64,000 bases of DNA from Rhynchopus sp. YZ270_cl-10 (GCA_964035575.1 OZ037911.1:372001-436000), one strand, 5' to 3'; shown: positions 32,115 through 42,969, counted from the stretch's first letter. Notes: generated by a model from the sequence alone, not told the origin. Numbers and translations are program-made.

Positions 32115-34570
32115 TCATTTTTTCGATGATTTTTTCGACGCTGAGTTGTGTTTCTTGGATTGCGAGGCGTCAAGCATTTGCCCGATGGTAGTGACGTTCT
32201 CTGCCAGGTTGAGCTGCATGCACTGTGAACCGTGCCCTTCATAGGAGATGATCTGAGGGCACAGCGCAACAAAGGCCTCTAGTTGCTCCTTGATGAAGTG
32301 GCGGTGTTCACGTTGTGCGTTGTTGCCCACAGGGATCACGCTCGGGTCCATCGACGCCAGCTCGCCCACAAAGGTGTCCACGTTCACACGGAACACAGTA
32401 GGCTTCGCGGCCTTGCCCAGGTACCCCTCCTTCTCCGTGTGCGACACCTGGCAGTTCACAATCTGCGCACTGTGTTTCTTCTGAAACGCTTCCTGCGGGT
32501 CCAAGATGGCTTGCTGTAAAAAAAAAGGGGGGGTGTGGTTTTTGGCGGTTCCTTATTTTGAGTTGTTTTTTTGTGCCAAATAGTGGATATGGTCTGCAGC
32601 CGCCACCTCTCGCCTATCTCAGCTTTTGTGAGGAGAATGTGTGGTGGTGTGGGTAATTCTTAAGCGCAGAAATTTTCCGATCACATTGATGCTTAAATCA
32701 CCGTGTGTGGTGGTGGTGTGTCGGCATACCCTCACAGCCTTGCAGCCCATGTTGAGCAACTGCTGTTCTGTAGGCACAACAACGTCCATGAAGACTGCAT
32801 TCGGATCAGATGGGATGCCCGATACCTCTACCACAGCCTGTGTGTGATGTTTTTTGTTGTATCGACAATCACCTTTACACCTACTATAAAGATCTGTACA
32901 CAATGTTGACCGAAGCCTTTGTACTACGGAAGGTATAGACGCAAATCATCCTCAACCCTTTTCAGAGTAACTATTATTTCACAGATTTCACTATTTTCCA
33001 ACAGAAAAAAAATTTTGGTCAAAAAACGACTCTCTGCTCCACATACCATCACCCCGCTCATTGCGTTCCCTAGCTCCAATGCTACTGACGTGACATCTTC
33101 CTTTTTGAGTGTCGTTGCTGGAGTAGTGGCAATGGGCTTCAACAACCCACGCGCATTCACCTCCGTGAGCACAAGCCCACAGTCCTCCAGCAGCGCTGCC
33201 AGGGGTGCGTAGCTGTGGATCAATCTCCACGCATCGCTTACGAGCGCCGAGGGAAGCTCCTTATACACTACGATCAACACCGACCGTCGCAGCTTCGCTA
33301 GATGCGCGCCGAGCGAAACTGTTACAGGCAGATCCCACTTTGCCACAATCTCCTGCACCTCCCTTTGCTCCACATCATGGGGGAATTGCAGTGTGAGCGC
33401 AGCCTGCAGACGTTGTTTGTAGACCCTCTGCGTGGCTGGAGCGAGGAGGCTCCACTCTCGCATTAGTGAGTACAGGGATTTGAGGCGGCTCCGCTGCTGT
33501 GCCTTTTCTACCTGTGGGAGAAGCTCCTGGACGCCTTTGGAGAGCAGAACCGACGATTTGGTGCTGGATTTGGACGGAACCGTTAGTCCCTTTGCCTTAA
33601 GACGTTCCCCCGCCTCTTGCAAGCCCTGTTTCTTCTCCCGGAGCTCATCTTTGATCTTCGATCGTTTCGCCTTCATCTCCTGAACCTTCACCACATCTGC
33701 CTTCCGTTTCCCCGCAACTTTGACGTCCTGTTTTGTGTCCTCCATCCGTTCTTCCAACACCTTCACGTCCTGGCGCAATTCGATGACTTCCTCTTGTAAC
33801 CGACTCCCCTCCACAACCCCCATCAGGTCCATCTTCTGCCGTTTTATGTCATTTATGACTTCGTCCCCTCCGTGGTCTTCTCGTATTTTAGCCCAGGTGG
33901 GGAGGGGTGGAAGGGAGGTGTCGATTCCGGTGTGTTTTTTGGTGATTGGCTTTAGCGCGTTTGCGTCGGTTGTGCGGTCGGCATGAATACGTTTGCATGC
34001 AACGTGTAAAAAACAGCCGGAGGTCGTGTTGTCGAGACCGTTCTCTGCGTGAGACCCGCCGCACTTTGCGATGATTCGCTCATCTCTCGACATTGTAACC
34101 CAATAGCATGAAAACACATCTGGAAGCAGGGCACATATCCGGCCTACATCTTCTTGTGTCAACCCCGCTTGGTTCTTTACAGCGATGTGCGGGTACAGCT
34201 CGCCAAACGGCACCGCACTGCGCTGCCCCCCCAGCACCCTGAACACCGCGAGAAGTTGCTGTGCGAGGACCAGGTCGCCCCCCCTTTTCCCTTCCCCTGC
34301 AATGACTGCACCAAGCCGCGGCACTGCTGGGGCGGCTGTGGAGGCGATTTCCTTTTCCTTTTGGATCTTCTTGGATTGCGACGTTGCAAATTCCTTCAAC
34401 AAAGCCGTTACCCCTTGGACTTGCGTTTCGTCAATCAGAATCGCCTCCTCCGCAGGACTGCTGTCAACAGCAGCAAAGGACACTTCACGGCCCCGCTTAC
34501 GAGAAGGCGCTGCAGACGGTGCAGGGGTAACATTTGTCACATCAAAACGCACCTTTTGTGCCGGGGCCAT
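32115..34570 (-). CDS. CDT1-like replication licensing protein (tentative)
   Basis: Three exons: 34570-33047, 32837-32730 and 32513-32115, giving 676 residues. Donors are GTATGT and GTATGC, all phase 0. Residues 100-200 look like the CDT1 geminin-binding winged helix (LLAVFRVL, PFGELYPHIA, ICALLPDVF), and the last 60 fit the CDT1 C-terminal winged helix (QLEAFVALCPQIISYEG, LAENVTTIGQML). Between them are a coiled coil at about 255-330 and a helical domain. CDT1 helps load MCM2-7 at origins in the nucleus. The match is by pattern only, so another winged-helix chromatin protein is possible. The next in-frame upstream codons are not ATG, so I start at 34570. Intron 1 holds a family E copy. Confidence 0.55.
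32850..32931 (+). repeat. Family E repeat, intron copy
   Basis: TTTTTGTTGTATCGACAATC, then ATCTGTACACAATG and AGCCTTTGTACTACGG; the long form, starting 13 bp inside the 3' end of intron 1 of the CDT1-like gene. Confidence 0.65.
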
Positions 34571-35075
34571 GGAAAACACAAATTATACCACAAAAAAAAC
34601 CCCTCCAGTGTGTCCTGTTGTGTATGGTGGTGGATGTTTCCTCACGAATCCGAGAATAGCTAATAACCGAGTCGTCTTCTAGTTCCATAAAGGGGGGAGA
34701 AACCTCCTTGGTCTATTTGGTTATAACCTTTGATAGCGTTGTGCCTTTAGGGTTGAGGGATCGATGGAATGTGTAGCGCGAAAACTGGGGGAGGGGAGGG
34801 GGTGAATACCATTGTAGAGGAGGGATTGGGTAAAAATACTACAGCAATAGTACAACCCGCTTTCCAAAGAATACCTCTCGAAGGAACCCTCGGGTCTTGG
34901 CTAGATAAAAAAGAACGTTCGCTGACAAAAAAAAAAAGGGGTTGACTTGAAATACAACAGCCCGCTCGTGGACAGTGGACCAGGGTGCGTACATCCATTT
35001 CGTGGTTTTACATTTGCAACCATCTAAAAAGAGTGCGCATCCCGCATTTTTTTCAATGTACACTGCTACACCCCC
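34571..35075. other. Spacer with a family C copy
   Basis: A diverged family C repeat lies at 34941-35015 (GTTGACTTGAAATACAA, CCCGCTCGTGGACAGTG, ATCCATTTCGTGGTTTTAC). Nothing else is recognised. Confidence 0.6.
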
Positions 35076-36377
35076 CTATCGTTTCCCCTGCTTTCCCCGC
35101 TGCATCTCCGCTTTTGGGTACCAAACCTGCTGTGAGGAGGTGCTCCTCGCTTCGCGCCTTGCCCTGCTATGTTGCCTTGCCACCTCCTTGGCATCAGCTA
35201 GCACTTGACGCTCTTTTTCCGAAATCGCAATTCTACGGGCTCGGTGGCTTTCGAAGTCACGGTGCACCACTATCGCCTTTTCTGGCGACCCCACTGTCTC
35301 ATAGAACCCCATTGCCTCGAGCATGACCGGATGCGATACACACCCCGTATCCAACGCACGCTCCACCGCAGAAGCAACAAGCTCTACAAGAGGATCCGCT
35401 GCAATGCGCGCTGCCACCTCCCCTCCTCCTCCTCCTGGGCTTGCATCCCTTTCCTCCAGACGCCTCATCTTCCTCCGAGCAAACTTCGTGCAACCGGACA
35501 CCAGCGTTGAAACGTATTTAGGGTCCGCCACAACGTCATAAGTCGATAAAAGCAATGCAGAAGCCGCAAATTGTGGCATATCATCCAATCTTCCCATCGC
35601 TTCCATGCGTGCAGTGATGTGCGCTACTCCTACCTTCCCATTTTGGGAGAGATACCAATTGAATATTTCCCGCACCTCTTCGATCGATTCTGCAACCCGC
35701 ATTGTCTCTAGACATACCAAAGACCTGGTTTGCTCTGGTTTGTGGATTAAGCTTTTGAAAAAACACCGCACCATTTTACTCTCCAACCGATTTCTCGATG
35801 CACGAAGAAACCCTGCATAAGCAGGATACACCAAAAACTCCGACCCCCACGAACACCTCATCTCATAGTACCACTCCAACAACCTCCCTGCACCGACCAC
35901 CTGCCCATGCCGGTTGAGAAGGTATTTCCACATGACTGGAGTAATAGCATGGCCCTTCTTCTTCAACGCTTCAAACGCTATCAAATACGACGCATCATCC
36001 GCAGCCACAACACGCAGTATCTGAGAGCAAGCTGTCGGCACCACCTTATCCTTCTCCTGAAGCTCCCACAGCATCGGCACGGCACGCTTCGGAAGGTTAA
36101 ACCGACGCACGCCACGGAGACACATCTCATATGCCGCAGCATCCATCTGCTTCAACCCCCTAAGCGCCTCTACCTGCTTCATCATCTTCACAAACATAGT
36201 ACCCGCCTCTTGAGAAGTATATACCGGAGATTCTGGGTAAACAATCGGCTCCATCGTCTTGGCAGCAAGCGTAGGCTCAAAACGGGAAGGAAACACTTTT
36301 GTCATAGGCACCCCTACAGGAAGCACACCCGACCATACCTCTGCAAAACAGGTTTCACTCATTACTGAGAACCGCAT
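35076..36377 (-). CDS. PPR-like helical protein, possibly organellar
   Basis: Single exon, 433 residues from the ATG at 36377 to the TAG at 35076-35078. The open frame extends upstream through a T/A-rich non-coding stretch, so this ATG is preferred. The chain is helical with loosely repeated 35-residue units (for example AAYEMCLRGVRRFNLPKRAV and YPAYAGFLRASRNRLESKM), as in pentatricopeptide-repeat proteins, which bind organellar RNA. The last 60 residues are very basic. No clean PPR signature can be confirmed by eye, and the targeting peptide is uncertain. Confidence 0.6.
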   Translation of the reverse strand: MRFSVMSETCFAEVWSGVLPVGVPMTKVFPSRFEPTLAAKTMEPIVYPESPVYTSQEAGTMFVKMMKQVEALRGLKQMDAAAYEMCLRGVRRFNLPKRAVPMLWELQEKDKVVPTACSQILRVVAADDASYLIAFEALKKKGHAITPVMWKYLLNRHGQVVGAGRLLEWYYEMRCSWGSEFLVYPAYAGFLRASRNRLESKMVRCFFKSLIHKPEQTRSLVCLETMRVAESIEEVREIFNWYLSQNGKVGVAHITARMEAMGRLDDMPQFAASALLLSTYDVVADPKYVSTLVSGCTKFARRKMRRLEERDASPGGGGGEVAARIAADPLVELVASAVERALDTGCVSHPVMLEAMGFYETVGSPEKAIVVHRDFESHRARRIAISEKERQVLADAKEVARQHSRARREARSTSSQQVWYPKAEMQRGKQGKR

Positions 36378-37016
36378 AGTGGGTTTTTTTTTTTGATTTG
36401 ACCAGTTTTTTGGCAGTGTTTTTTTGGCGATGTTTTGGTGTGTAGCGCTAAACCACGACCAAAATCTCAGATGGATGAATACAGAGAAAAGTGATAAACT
36501 GCAACGTCCGTTTTCAGCTCTTATTTTATTACATTGCAAGGAATGGAGAGAGAGGGTGTGTACTCTAAGGGGAAGAAGAGAAAGTGGGAGAAGAAGGGTA
36601 CGGCAAGGCTTGTATTATACGTGCTCGGCCCCGACCGAATACCGTATTATTCGTATCATACGATTACCGTAGAGCACAAGAAGTGTTTTGGAAAATTGGG
36701 GTGGGTAAGGGGGGGAGGAGGAGACGAAGATTTTAAAATAAAAAAAATCCCTGACCTTTTTTAGTGTAGTATATGTCATCAGACCTTCATTGTACGTTTT
36801 CGCCAAAAGAGCCCTCACCTTGGGTCTAGATTATTCCCCCTCTTCTCTCTGTTCATACCAACTACTCTTTTTTTTTTTGCATCACTCTCTTTTTTTCCAC
36901 TCCTATTTCAATAATCGAGAGATCCTCAAATTGAAAATTTTGCATTATTTTTTTTCGCTACGGAGAAATGCAAAGAAGAGTCGCTTTTATTTTTGGTACA
37001 AACATAATTAAACTCT

Positions 37017-37060
37017 CATTTCATTTCATCTCCAACAACCTTCCAAGGCACAAAATCTGC
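37017..37060 (-). pseudogene. Duplicate of the exonuclease gene 3' end
   Basis: About 45 bp match 37193-37240 (CATTTCATTTCATCTCCAAC and following), with small changes including a one-base insertion that shifts the frame. It covers only the last dozen codons and the stop. Confidence 0.7.
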
Positions 37061-37089
37061 CACGTTGCGGTCAACGAAAAAAAAGAAAA

Positions 37090-37130
37090 GTTTATAAGAT
37101 GACCCTAAGCCTCTCGTGCTTAGTCACCTT
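37090..37130 (+). repeat. Family A hairpin repeat
   Basis: GTTTATAAGATGACCCTAAG, CCTCTCGTGCTTAGTCACCTT; sits exactly between the two copies of the exonuclease 3' end. Confidence 0.8.
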
Positions 37131-37197
37131 CCCCAAAAAAAGACGTAGTAGAGTGGTAAGGACAGGATCAGTTGGTATGTATTGTTTCGTTTTCATT

Positions 37198-38424
37198 TCA
37201 TTTCATCTCCAACAACCTTCCAGGCACCAAATCCGCCACCATTTTCATAGACTGTTCATGCATCTTTTGCGACGCACTCCGCACTGTCACGACACAGTGA
37301 TGTGGGGTAGGCATCACCATTGTACTGACAATCACTATCGCCCCGGTATCGCTACGCACACGCTTCATATTGGCTCCCCCAGGGCCTATAAGAAGCTTTA
37401 TATCACACCGCTGAATCAAAAAGACACCTTGGGTAGCTGACCGCGTGGGAAGCTTGAGTGCCGGCAAGGACCCACCATTCGCTAAGAGACGGACCTCCGC
37501 TTTCATAACCTGAACGCACGCTAATGCATCTTCTAAAGGGTCGTGTACAGAGGTCTTCCGGAAGTCGCATCCAAGCGCGCTATACTTTTCTCTCGAGAGA
37601 ATGTCCTTCAGTCCAAAGGCTCCTCCATCGTCTCGTGTTCCAAAGAGAAATGCAGTGTCGATAACCTTCTCGGAAAGGCTGCTTCCGCAGATGCGTAGCG
37701 CGGTTAAATCTTCTTTGAGCATGTGGCCTACGAGGCAGGTTGCGGGGGGTGCTATGCAGGAAAGGATTTCATGTTGTACTTCGTCGAGTGTAGCGGCAGT
37801 GTGGCGGTTGTTTGCGAAGAAGTCGTGGGTCACACCGTGGGTCTCGGTTTTCCAGTCAAAGTCGGATTGGTTGAGAGGGACCATAGGGTCGATAAGCCAC
37901 TGGCTAGTACGCATCTCGAATTTGCCGCGAGAGAGAACTGCTTCAACCAGGGCTCCTTTGATAGGGATTTTCTCTCCAGTGGAACGGCGGATGATCATTT
38001 CGACATCGATCCCGACGATGCGGGGGTGTGTCGCGGTGGTGTGGGTGGTGTTCACAAACTCCGCCCATTTGGGGTTGGCGGAGGCAAGCGTCGACCACCC
38101 CGGGTTGTGCAGGAGTTGGTACTGGCTGCGGAAGGAGGGCTGTGACAGGCAGTGTGCCACCATTTGGCCGAGATGGAAGGCGACCGTTTCGTTGCTAAGG
38201 TGCGGGTCGAGGGTGGCTGAGGGGGGAGGTGAAGGTGAAGCTGATGTGGCCTGCTGTATTGTGGTCTGGTTAATGTCCTGCAACGTTGCAGTGCGATTCG
38301 AACGTTCCAAAGCAACCTGGCGCCAGGACTTTGTCGCGCGAGGTGTAGATGGGGGCGGGGCTCCGCTATCGCTGCACCACCGTGCTTGCCCCAAGTGTCT
38401 GCACAACAATCTAGCGCAACTCAT
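37198..38424 (-). CDS. DEDDh exonuclease with C-terminal KH domain
   Basis: Single exon, 408 residues. The basic N-terminus (SCARLLCRHLGQARW) suits a mitochondrial presequence. The exonuclease fold spans about 134-310 with the catalytic set D140 and E142 (VGIDVEM), D239 (LVGHMLKEDL), and H294 and D299 (HDPLEDA), the REX4/ISG20-type DEDDh arrangement. Residues 330-400 form a KH domain with the GPGG loop at 347-350. The expected role is 3'-to-5' trimming of RNA, with KH supplying RNA contact. All catalytic residues are present. Substrate and location are inferred. The 3' end is partly duplicated downstream around a family A repeat. Confidence 0.88.
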   Translation of the reverse strand: MSCARLLCRHLGQARWCSDSGAPPPSTPRATKSWRQVALERSNRTATLQDINQTTIQQATSASPSPPPSATLDPHLSNETVAFHLGQMVAHCLSQPSFRSQYQLLHNPGWSTLASANPKWAEFVNTTHTTATHPRIVGIDVEMIIRRSTGEKIPIKGALVEAVLSRGKFEMRTSQWLIDPMVPLNQSDFDWKTETHGVTHDFFANNRHTAATLDEVQHEILSCIAPPATCLVGHMLKEDLTALRICGSSLSEKVIDTAFLFGTRDDGGAFGLKDILSREKYSALGCDFRKTSVHDPLEDALACVQVMKAEVRLLANGGSLPALKLPTRSATQGVFLIQRCDIKLLIGPGGANMKRVRSDTGAIVIVSTMVMPTPHHCVVTVRSASQKMHEQSMKMVADLVPGRLLEMK

Positions 38425-38529
38425 TTTGAAGCCCCTATTTTCTGAGGGTTATTTGAGAGAGAAGAAGTGTGTATTACAGCACGGTGAAAAAACTAAAACT
38501 GTGGGGGGGTGGTGTGAAATAAAAAGTAG

Positions 38530-38636
38530 AGTTGAAATACAAAGCCCTCTCGTGAAACAGTGTACCTTGGTACAATGATTAGGGAGGTGGATACCCAACC
38601 ATTGCAGTCCTACAATCCATTTCGTGGTTTACATCT
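38530..38636 (+). repeat. Family C repeat, full length
   Basis: GTTGAAATACAAAGCCCTCTCGTG, AACAGTGTACCTTGGTACAA, TGATTAGGGAGGTGGATACC, CAACCATTGCAGTCCTACAA, TCCATTTCGTGGTTTAC. GTACC-TT-GGTAC is an internal hairpin. It lies about 100 bp upstream of the exonuclease start. Confidence 0.8.
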
Positions 38637-38650
38637 GATATAAAAAAAAG

Positions 38651-38676
38651 AAAGCCTCTTGTTGCTTAGTCACCTT
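38651..38676 (+). repeat. Family A repeat, truncated
   Basis: GAAAGCCTCTTGTTGCTTAG then TCACCTT; the left third is missing. It is followed by the GATCACATTCGTTATCG block shared with 7.8 and 45.7 kb. Confidence 0.6.
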
Positions 38677-38696
38677 AGACACCTAGATCACATTCG

Positions 38697-38883
38697 TTAT
38701 CGTGCAGCATCAGCTGCGTGGGGTTCCACAAGGTTGTTGTCAGGGATGATGCCATTTCCCCAGCGGGTGTTCACAATTTTGTCACGTACGTTGTAGTGTT
38801 CTAGCATGTGCACGGTGTAGCGCGGGTACGTGAAAGTTGGGCGACGATCGTATCCTATAAGTCCGGGTGCGCCAATGGATCGG
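38697..38883 (-). pseudogene. Orphan terminal-exon-like open frame
   Basis: After a likely acceptor (CTTATAG) the frame reads YDRRPTFTYPRYTVHMLEHY, continues to IVNTRWGNGIIPDNN and ends at a TAA stop. I could not connect an upstream exon in phase. A diverged relative at about 45700-45785 keeps the same frame (KITNSGWRNDIIPDNK), which argues for real coding origin. The protein is not recognised. It may be the 3' end of a lost or moved gene, or a short gene with an unfound start. Confidence 0.4.
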
Positions 38884-39183
38884 GTAAAAGGTGATAAAAG
38901 GGTGGAAATACGGAATGGGTTAAAAAAGGTGGTAGGGGGGGAAGAGGAACTGTTCTTGAATAGAAAAAAGAATGGAAAATACACAATAATAAAAATAGTC
39001 ATAATAACAAAGGCGAAAGATCTATCTTCGGTGTTCTAAAAATAGGGGGTGTTGGGCGATACAAAAAAAAGCCCTGTGGGGTACATACAACAAAACAATA
39101 AATCTTGAAAAGAAAAAATGGTAAGATGGGCCTGAGCACTCTTCTCACCCTGGGGGAATATGGAAAAGAAAAGTTGAATAAAA

Positions 39184-39229
39184 AGTGAAGTTGATAGTGC
39201 AAACGCCGGGACGCAGGCACTGACACTCC
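39184..39229 (+). repeat. Family B hairpin repeat
   Basis: GTGAAGTTGATAGTGCAAAC, GCCGGGACGCAGGC, ACTGACACTCC; the loop is three bases shorter than usual. Confidence 0.75.
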
Positions 39230-39397
39230 GTGGGTTATAAAAAAAGAAAAGAATAATAAAGTACTAACAACGTGCCAAACACGAGTCTTGCATTGACCAC
39301 TCTCAATAGGGGTGGAGCAACACCATTGTCCCCCCTGGACCCCTGCAAGGATATGACCAGAGCACCAGAGGGCCAGCGACCTTCATTGCCCGACGTC

Positions 39398-40576
39398 TTA
39401 CCTCCCATGCATGTCAGAGAACATCATAATCTGTTGGTCGAGGTGGTCCAAGTAAGCATCAGTGTCTTCCTCCACACGCGATGGCAAGTTGCTGACCTGT
39501 GTTTCGGGAGAGGGGGAAAAAATGGGTGGCTGGATAATTATTGATACCAAAAAAAAAAGATCTTTAGTGCACTCAAAGCCGAAACACGACTTAGCCTCAT
39601 TGCACTGTATTATCCTATTAATTTTTTTTTTATACCAAAACGGTGAGATTGGCTCTCCAGGTTTACATACCTTGCGCATGCCCATCTCCATTCCTCTAGG
39701 TGTCATTCTCTCTCTAAGAGGGGTACGACGTGACGGAGCTGCGCTGTGCGACACTGCGGGGGAGTGGTGTACCGGGGCTGGCGACACATTCCGCGCCTCT
39801 GCCGTCCGCACACCAATCCCAGCTATACCCACACCCCTCGGGGTCACAGCACCGCTCTTCAGCGACGACGACCTGAGCGCAGACCCCCTCGGCGTCGACG
39901 TGGTGTACGGATTCGCCGGCCTCGCTGCGCTTTGCTGCATCACCATCATATCCCACATATGGGCCTGCGACGCAAGCTTTTCCTCCGCATCGTGCAAGCG
40001 TTCCGTCAAATCCTCAGCACTTACCCGCAACGTCTCCCTTTCTGAAGAAAGCTGCGCATTCTGCTGCCTCAGCTGCTCCACCTCATCAACAAACGCAGCA
40101 CGATCCGACGCAAGCTGTGTCAACTGCTCCGACAACGTATGAATCGCCTTTTCCGCCTCATCTGCTCTCGTAATCCCATCAGTCGCATCCTGCACAATGC
40201 TGTACAGCCTTTCACTCTCAAGACTCTTCTCTGCCAACAGCTCCTCCTGTCTGCGAAGTTGTACGGTACTTTCTTGAAGCTGTCTTCTGAGACTAACAGT
40301 CTGCTCGCTTTCACGCTGTGTCGACGGCGACGCGCCACGCTTGCGAAGAGGAGATTCAAGCCTGCTCTGCGGCTGCGTCTGTGTAGCGCGCAGCTCCGCT
40401 TGCGCTGCATCTAACTTTGTCTGCAAAGACAGCAACGCCTTTACCAAAAGGAAGAACAGACCCACCACAATCAGAACAGTACAGAACCCATCAAACCGGG
40501 TGAGAAGCGTCCACATCAATCCAGGACGGTATTCGACAACCACCTCCTCCTCAACAGGTTGCTCATAGTCGGACAT
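39398..40576 (-). CDS. Single-span membrane coiled-coil protein
   Basis: Two exons, 40576-39671 and 39496-39398, donor GTATGT, 174-bp intron, 334 residues. A short acidic N-terminus precedes a hydrophobic segment at about 30-50, then a coiled coil at 50-205 rich in Gln, Leu, Glu and Ala, then a Ser/Pro/Arg linker with several TPRG-type sites and a short acidic C-terminus. The layout suggests an N-terminally anchored tether or organelle-surface coiled coil. No family is recognised. The ORF is open upstream through an A/K-rich run, so I use the ATG at 40576. Confidence 0.75.
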   Translation of the reverse strand: MSDYEQPVEEEVVVEYRPGLMWTLLTRFDGFCTVLIVVGLFFLLVKALLSLQTKLDAAQAELRATQTQPQSRLESPLRKRGASPSTQRESEQTVSLRRQLQESTVQLRRQEELLAEKSLESERLYSIVQDATDGITRADEAEKAIHTLSEQLTQLASDRAAFVDEVEQLRQQNAQLSSERETLRVSAEDLTERLHDAEEKLASQAHMWDMMVMQQSAARPANPYTTSTPRGSALRSSSLKSGAVTPRGVGIAGIGVRTAEARNVSPAPVHHSPAVSHSAAPSRRTPLRERMTPRGMEMGMRKVCKPGEPISPFWYKKKINRIIQCNEAKSCFGFECTKDLFFLVSIIIQPPIFSPSPETQVSNLPSRVEEDTDAYLDHLDQQIMMFSDMHGR

Positions 40577-41465
40577 TTTTTTTTTGGATCTTTTTTTTTT
40601 CCCTTTTTTTTTTTTTTTGAAAAATTGATGACGTGTAGACACCCCGCTTTCTCATGTGAACTCCACGCAGCCGTTTCCTCGCCTATCTCTCGTGGATACC
40701 GTTACGTCCTACTCCCTCCTCCACTCGTCAGGTAACGAACGGGGATCATTGGATGCCCAAGGGTAATTAGGCCCGGGTGAGACAGGTTTGGTCAGGCATT
40801 ATTTTTTGGGAAAGGGAGATGGGGGAGGAGGAGGATAAGAGACAGAGAGAGAGAGAGGATAAATGTAGGTTAGGGGGTAAAGCGCTCAGTCAAAAAAGGT
40901 GGGGGGGGAGAGGGAAACAATTTTTGTACAAAAAAAAAAATTTATGGACCTCGAAAAAAAAGGGGGGATTGTTGAGGTCGTAGAGGTTATAGGGGTGGGC
41001 TTAAGCCTCTCTGTGGTTAGTCGCTTGGAAGTTGAAAGCATCAAAGCAGAGCAAAGAGAGCGGTACAAAAGAAAAAAGTGAAATTATTGATGCAGACAAC
41101 ACATAGGACCCATGCCAGGGATGAAAGCACAAAGAAAAAAAATAAGGCAAATAAAAGGCATAAAACCCTGCTCAATGAAGATAACAGTTCTGTACATAAA
41201 ATAGTCAAAAAAAAAAAATCATTTTTAAAAATAGGTCAGAAAGCTTACGACAGAAACGAATTATTTTCTGCATGAAAAGAGGCATTTGGCAGGAGACATG
41301 GTTAAATGGTGAAACCTTGTTTTTGCGCGCATGTCTTTTTTTTTGTGATAATTTGGATGAGGTTACAAATATATTCTGTATCTCCAGGGATACCAGACAC
41401 ACATCCTCCACGGAAGTGCCGCCTTTGGTAATCCGAGGCTATTTAAAAATTTTTAAAAAAAAGAG

Positions 41466-41518
41466 AGAAGCTGAAAGTGCAAACGCCTCACCATACACCG
41501 GCAGACGCAGGAACACTG
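41466..41518 (+). repeat. Family B repeat, CACC-loop variant
   Basis: GAAGCTGAAAGTGCAAACGCC, TCACCATACACCGGCAGACGC, AGGAACACTGA. It is followed by CGGGTTATCGAACCCC, also seen at 16640. Confidence 0.6.
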
Positions 41519-41567
41519 ATTCCCCGCCGGGTTATCGAACCCCCAGAGAAAACCATTTAAAAAAAAA

Positions 41568-41620
41568 TTGACTTGCAATACAAAACCCTCTCGTGTGGCA
41601 GTGTACCTTTGGTATGACCA
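41568..41620 (+). repeat. Family C repeat, 5' half
   Basis: TTGACTTGCAATACAAAACC, CTCTCGTGTGGCAGTGTACC, TTTGGTA; the second half is absent. Confidence 0.65.
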
Positions 41621-41865
41621 GTGCACCGGAGGGGGGTGCAAATATTAAAAAAAACTTTTGTTTTGTCTCTGTAAAAGGGGAAAACAGTTGTTCAAAGGGA
41701 GATAAAATATCGGCTTTGAACGCATGGTATCTTTTACTCCCCGTTTTTTGCCCAGGCCCCTATCAGCTATGTTCCCGTGTCTACAAAACTCCAGTGACAT
41801 AACCTGCTGCATGGGGCTGTGAGCTTTGTTAGTGTCTCATTACAGAATGGAATAATAAAAGAAAA

Positions 41866-41906
41866 GTTTAGAAGATGATCCTAAGCCTCTCGTGCTTAGT
41901 CACCTT
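41866..41906 (+). repeat. Family A hairpin repeat
   Basis: GTTTAGAAGATGATCCTAAG, CCTCTCGTGCTTAGTCACCTT, then AATAAAA; near-consensus. Confidence 0.8.
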
Positions 41907-42929
41907 AATAAAAAGAATGTTTATGGTGTGGATGTATGAAGGAGCAAAAAGTGCGCAAGAAGTGCGAACTACCCCCCCCTTCAGCCACACCAGGCTTTTG
42001 TTTATTTATTTATTTTTTTGAGAAAACGCCCCACCCCCCCCAATTCAATTGAATTTTTTTCATTATTTCGTTCTCTAGATACAGTGTGCTTTCAACGAGA
42101 GAAAGCTTGGAAGGCGACCCTAAGCCACTCAAGCTTGGTCTCAATAAAAAGGGGGTGCCAAAATGGGGCGCGACGTCAGAACAGTACGAAACTGTGTGAT
42201 GTACAAGGGGGCGGGGTAGGGGACGAGGGCATTACAAAAATACATTACAGCAAAAATTTTGCAGAGTCAAAGGACAACCGCCTTTGAAGGTGGGGTTTTT
42301 TTGGTTGTTATTGTCGTTGTTGTTGCATAGACGATCACCATATACCGTAACTGTAAATATGTTAGACCATAAAAATGTTAGAATTGCCAAAAAAAAAAAA
42401 AAAAAAGGCGCTTGCTCGTCAACATTATTACGGTCCAACCTTTTTACATTTTACGGTGTCTATTGCATCATGATCAAAACAATTGCCTGCTTCATCCGCC
42501 ACGACGGGCAATTCGAGTCTGTACTCAATGGTAATCGAAACCTTTCTTATTTGTACTTTTCCCTTTGTGTTGGCAAAAAAAAAAAAAACAGGACAAATGA
42601 CACAATGTCAAAAGAGAGGGGATGGGGATTTAATGTGTTAGTTACAATGACCGAAGAGACCATAGGGGTTATGTTATACCCCTCGGTTTTAAAAAAAGTT
42701 GCAAGATGAACATGCCTCATGTGCATACACATAGTTCATCTTTGTTGGTCCCAATCATAAAGAAAAGAAGGATACAGTTGGACAAAAGTAATAGTGGCGG
42801 CCAAAAAAGTCGCCAATTGCAAAAAAACCTCCAAAGTCCGCCAATATTATTTGGTCGCCAAGTTTCTTGTCCAACTGTATTTCAAAACGCAAAGCTTTAC
42901 AAAACAAAATGAGAAAAAAAAAAAGAAAA

Positions 42930-42969
42930 GTTTATAAGATGATCCTAAGCCTCTCGTGCTAGTCACCTT
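42930..42969 (+). repeat. Family A hairpin repeat
   Basis: GTTTATAAGATGATCCTAAG, CCTCTCGTGCTAGTCACCTT; one base short in the stem. It is 375 bp downstream of the His-rich gene stop. Confidence 0.8.

Larger units (their letters stand above)
36378..37197. other. Spacer with duplicated exonuclease 3' end
   Basis: Mostly AT-rich. 37017-37060 repeats the last codons and stop region of the exonuclease gene, and a family A copy (37090-37130) lies between the duplicate and the gene. No other gene is seen. Confidence 0.65.
38425..39397. other. Spacer with family C, A and B repeats and an orphan exon
   Basis: Holds family C at 38530, a partial family A at 38651, an orphan terminal exon at 38697-38883, a degraded A-like piece at about 39120 and family B at 39184. 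Nothing else coding is convincing. Confidence 0.6.

Noticed and set aside
38860-39400. Joining the orphan 38.7 kb exon to the membrane coiled-coil gene through a GTAAGA donor
   Set aside because: The phase does not fit the frame conserved in the second copy at 45.7 kb, and the coiled-coil gene has its own TAA stop there.
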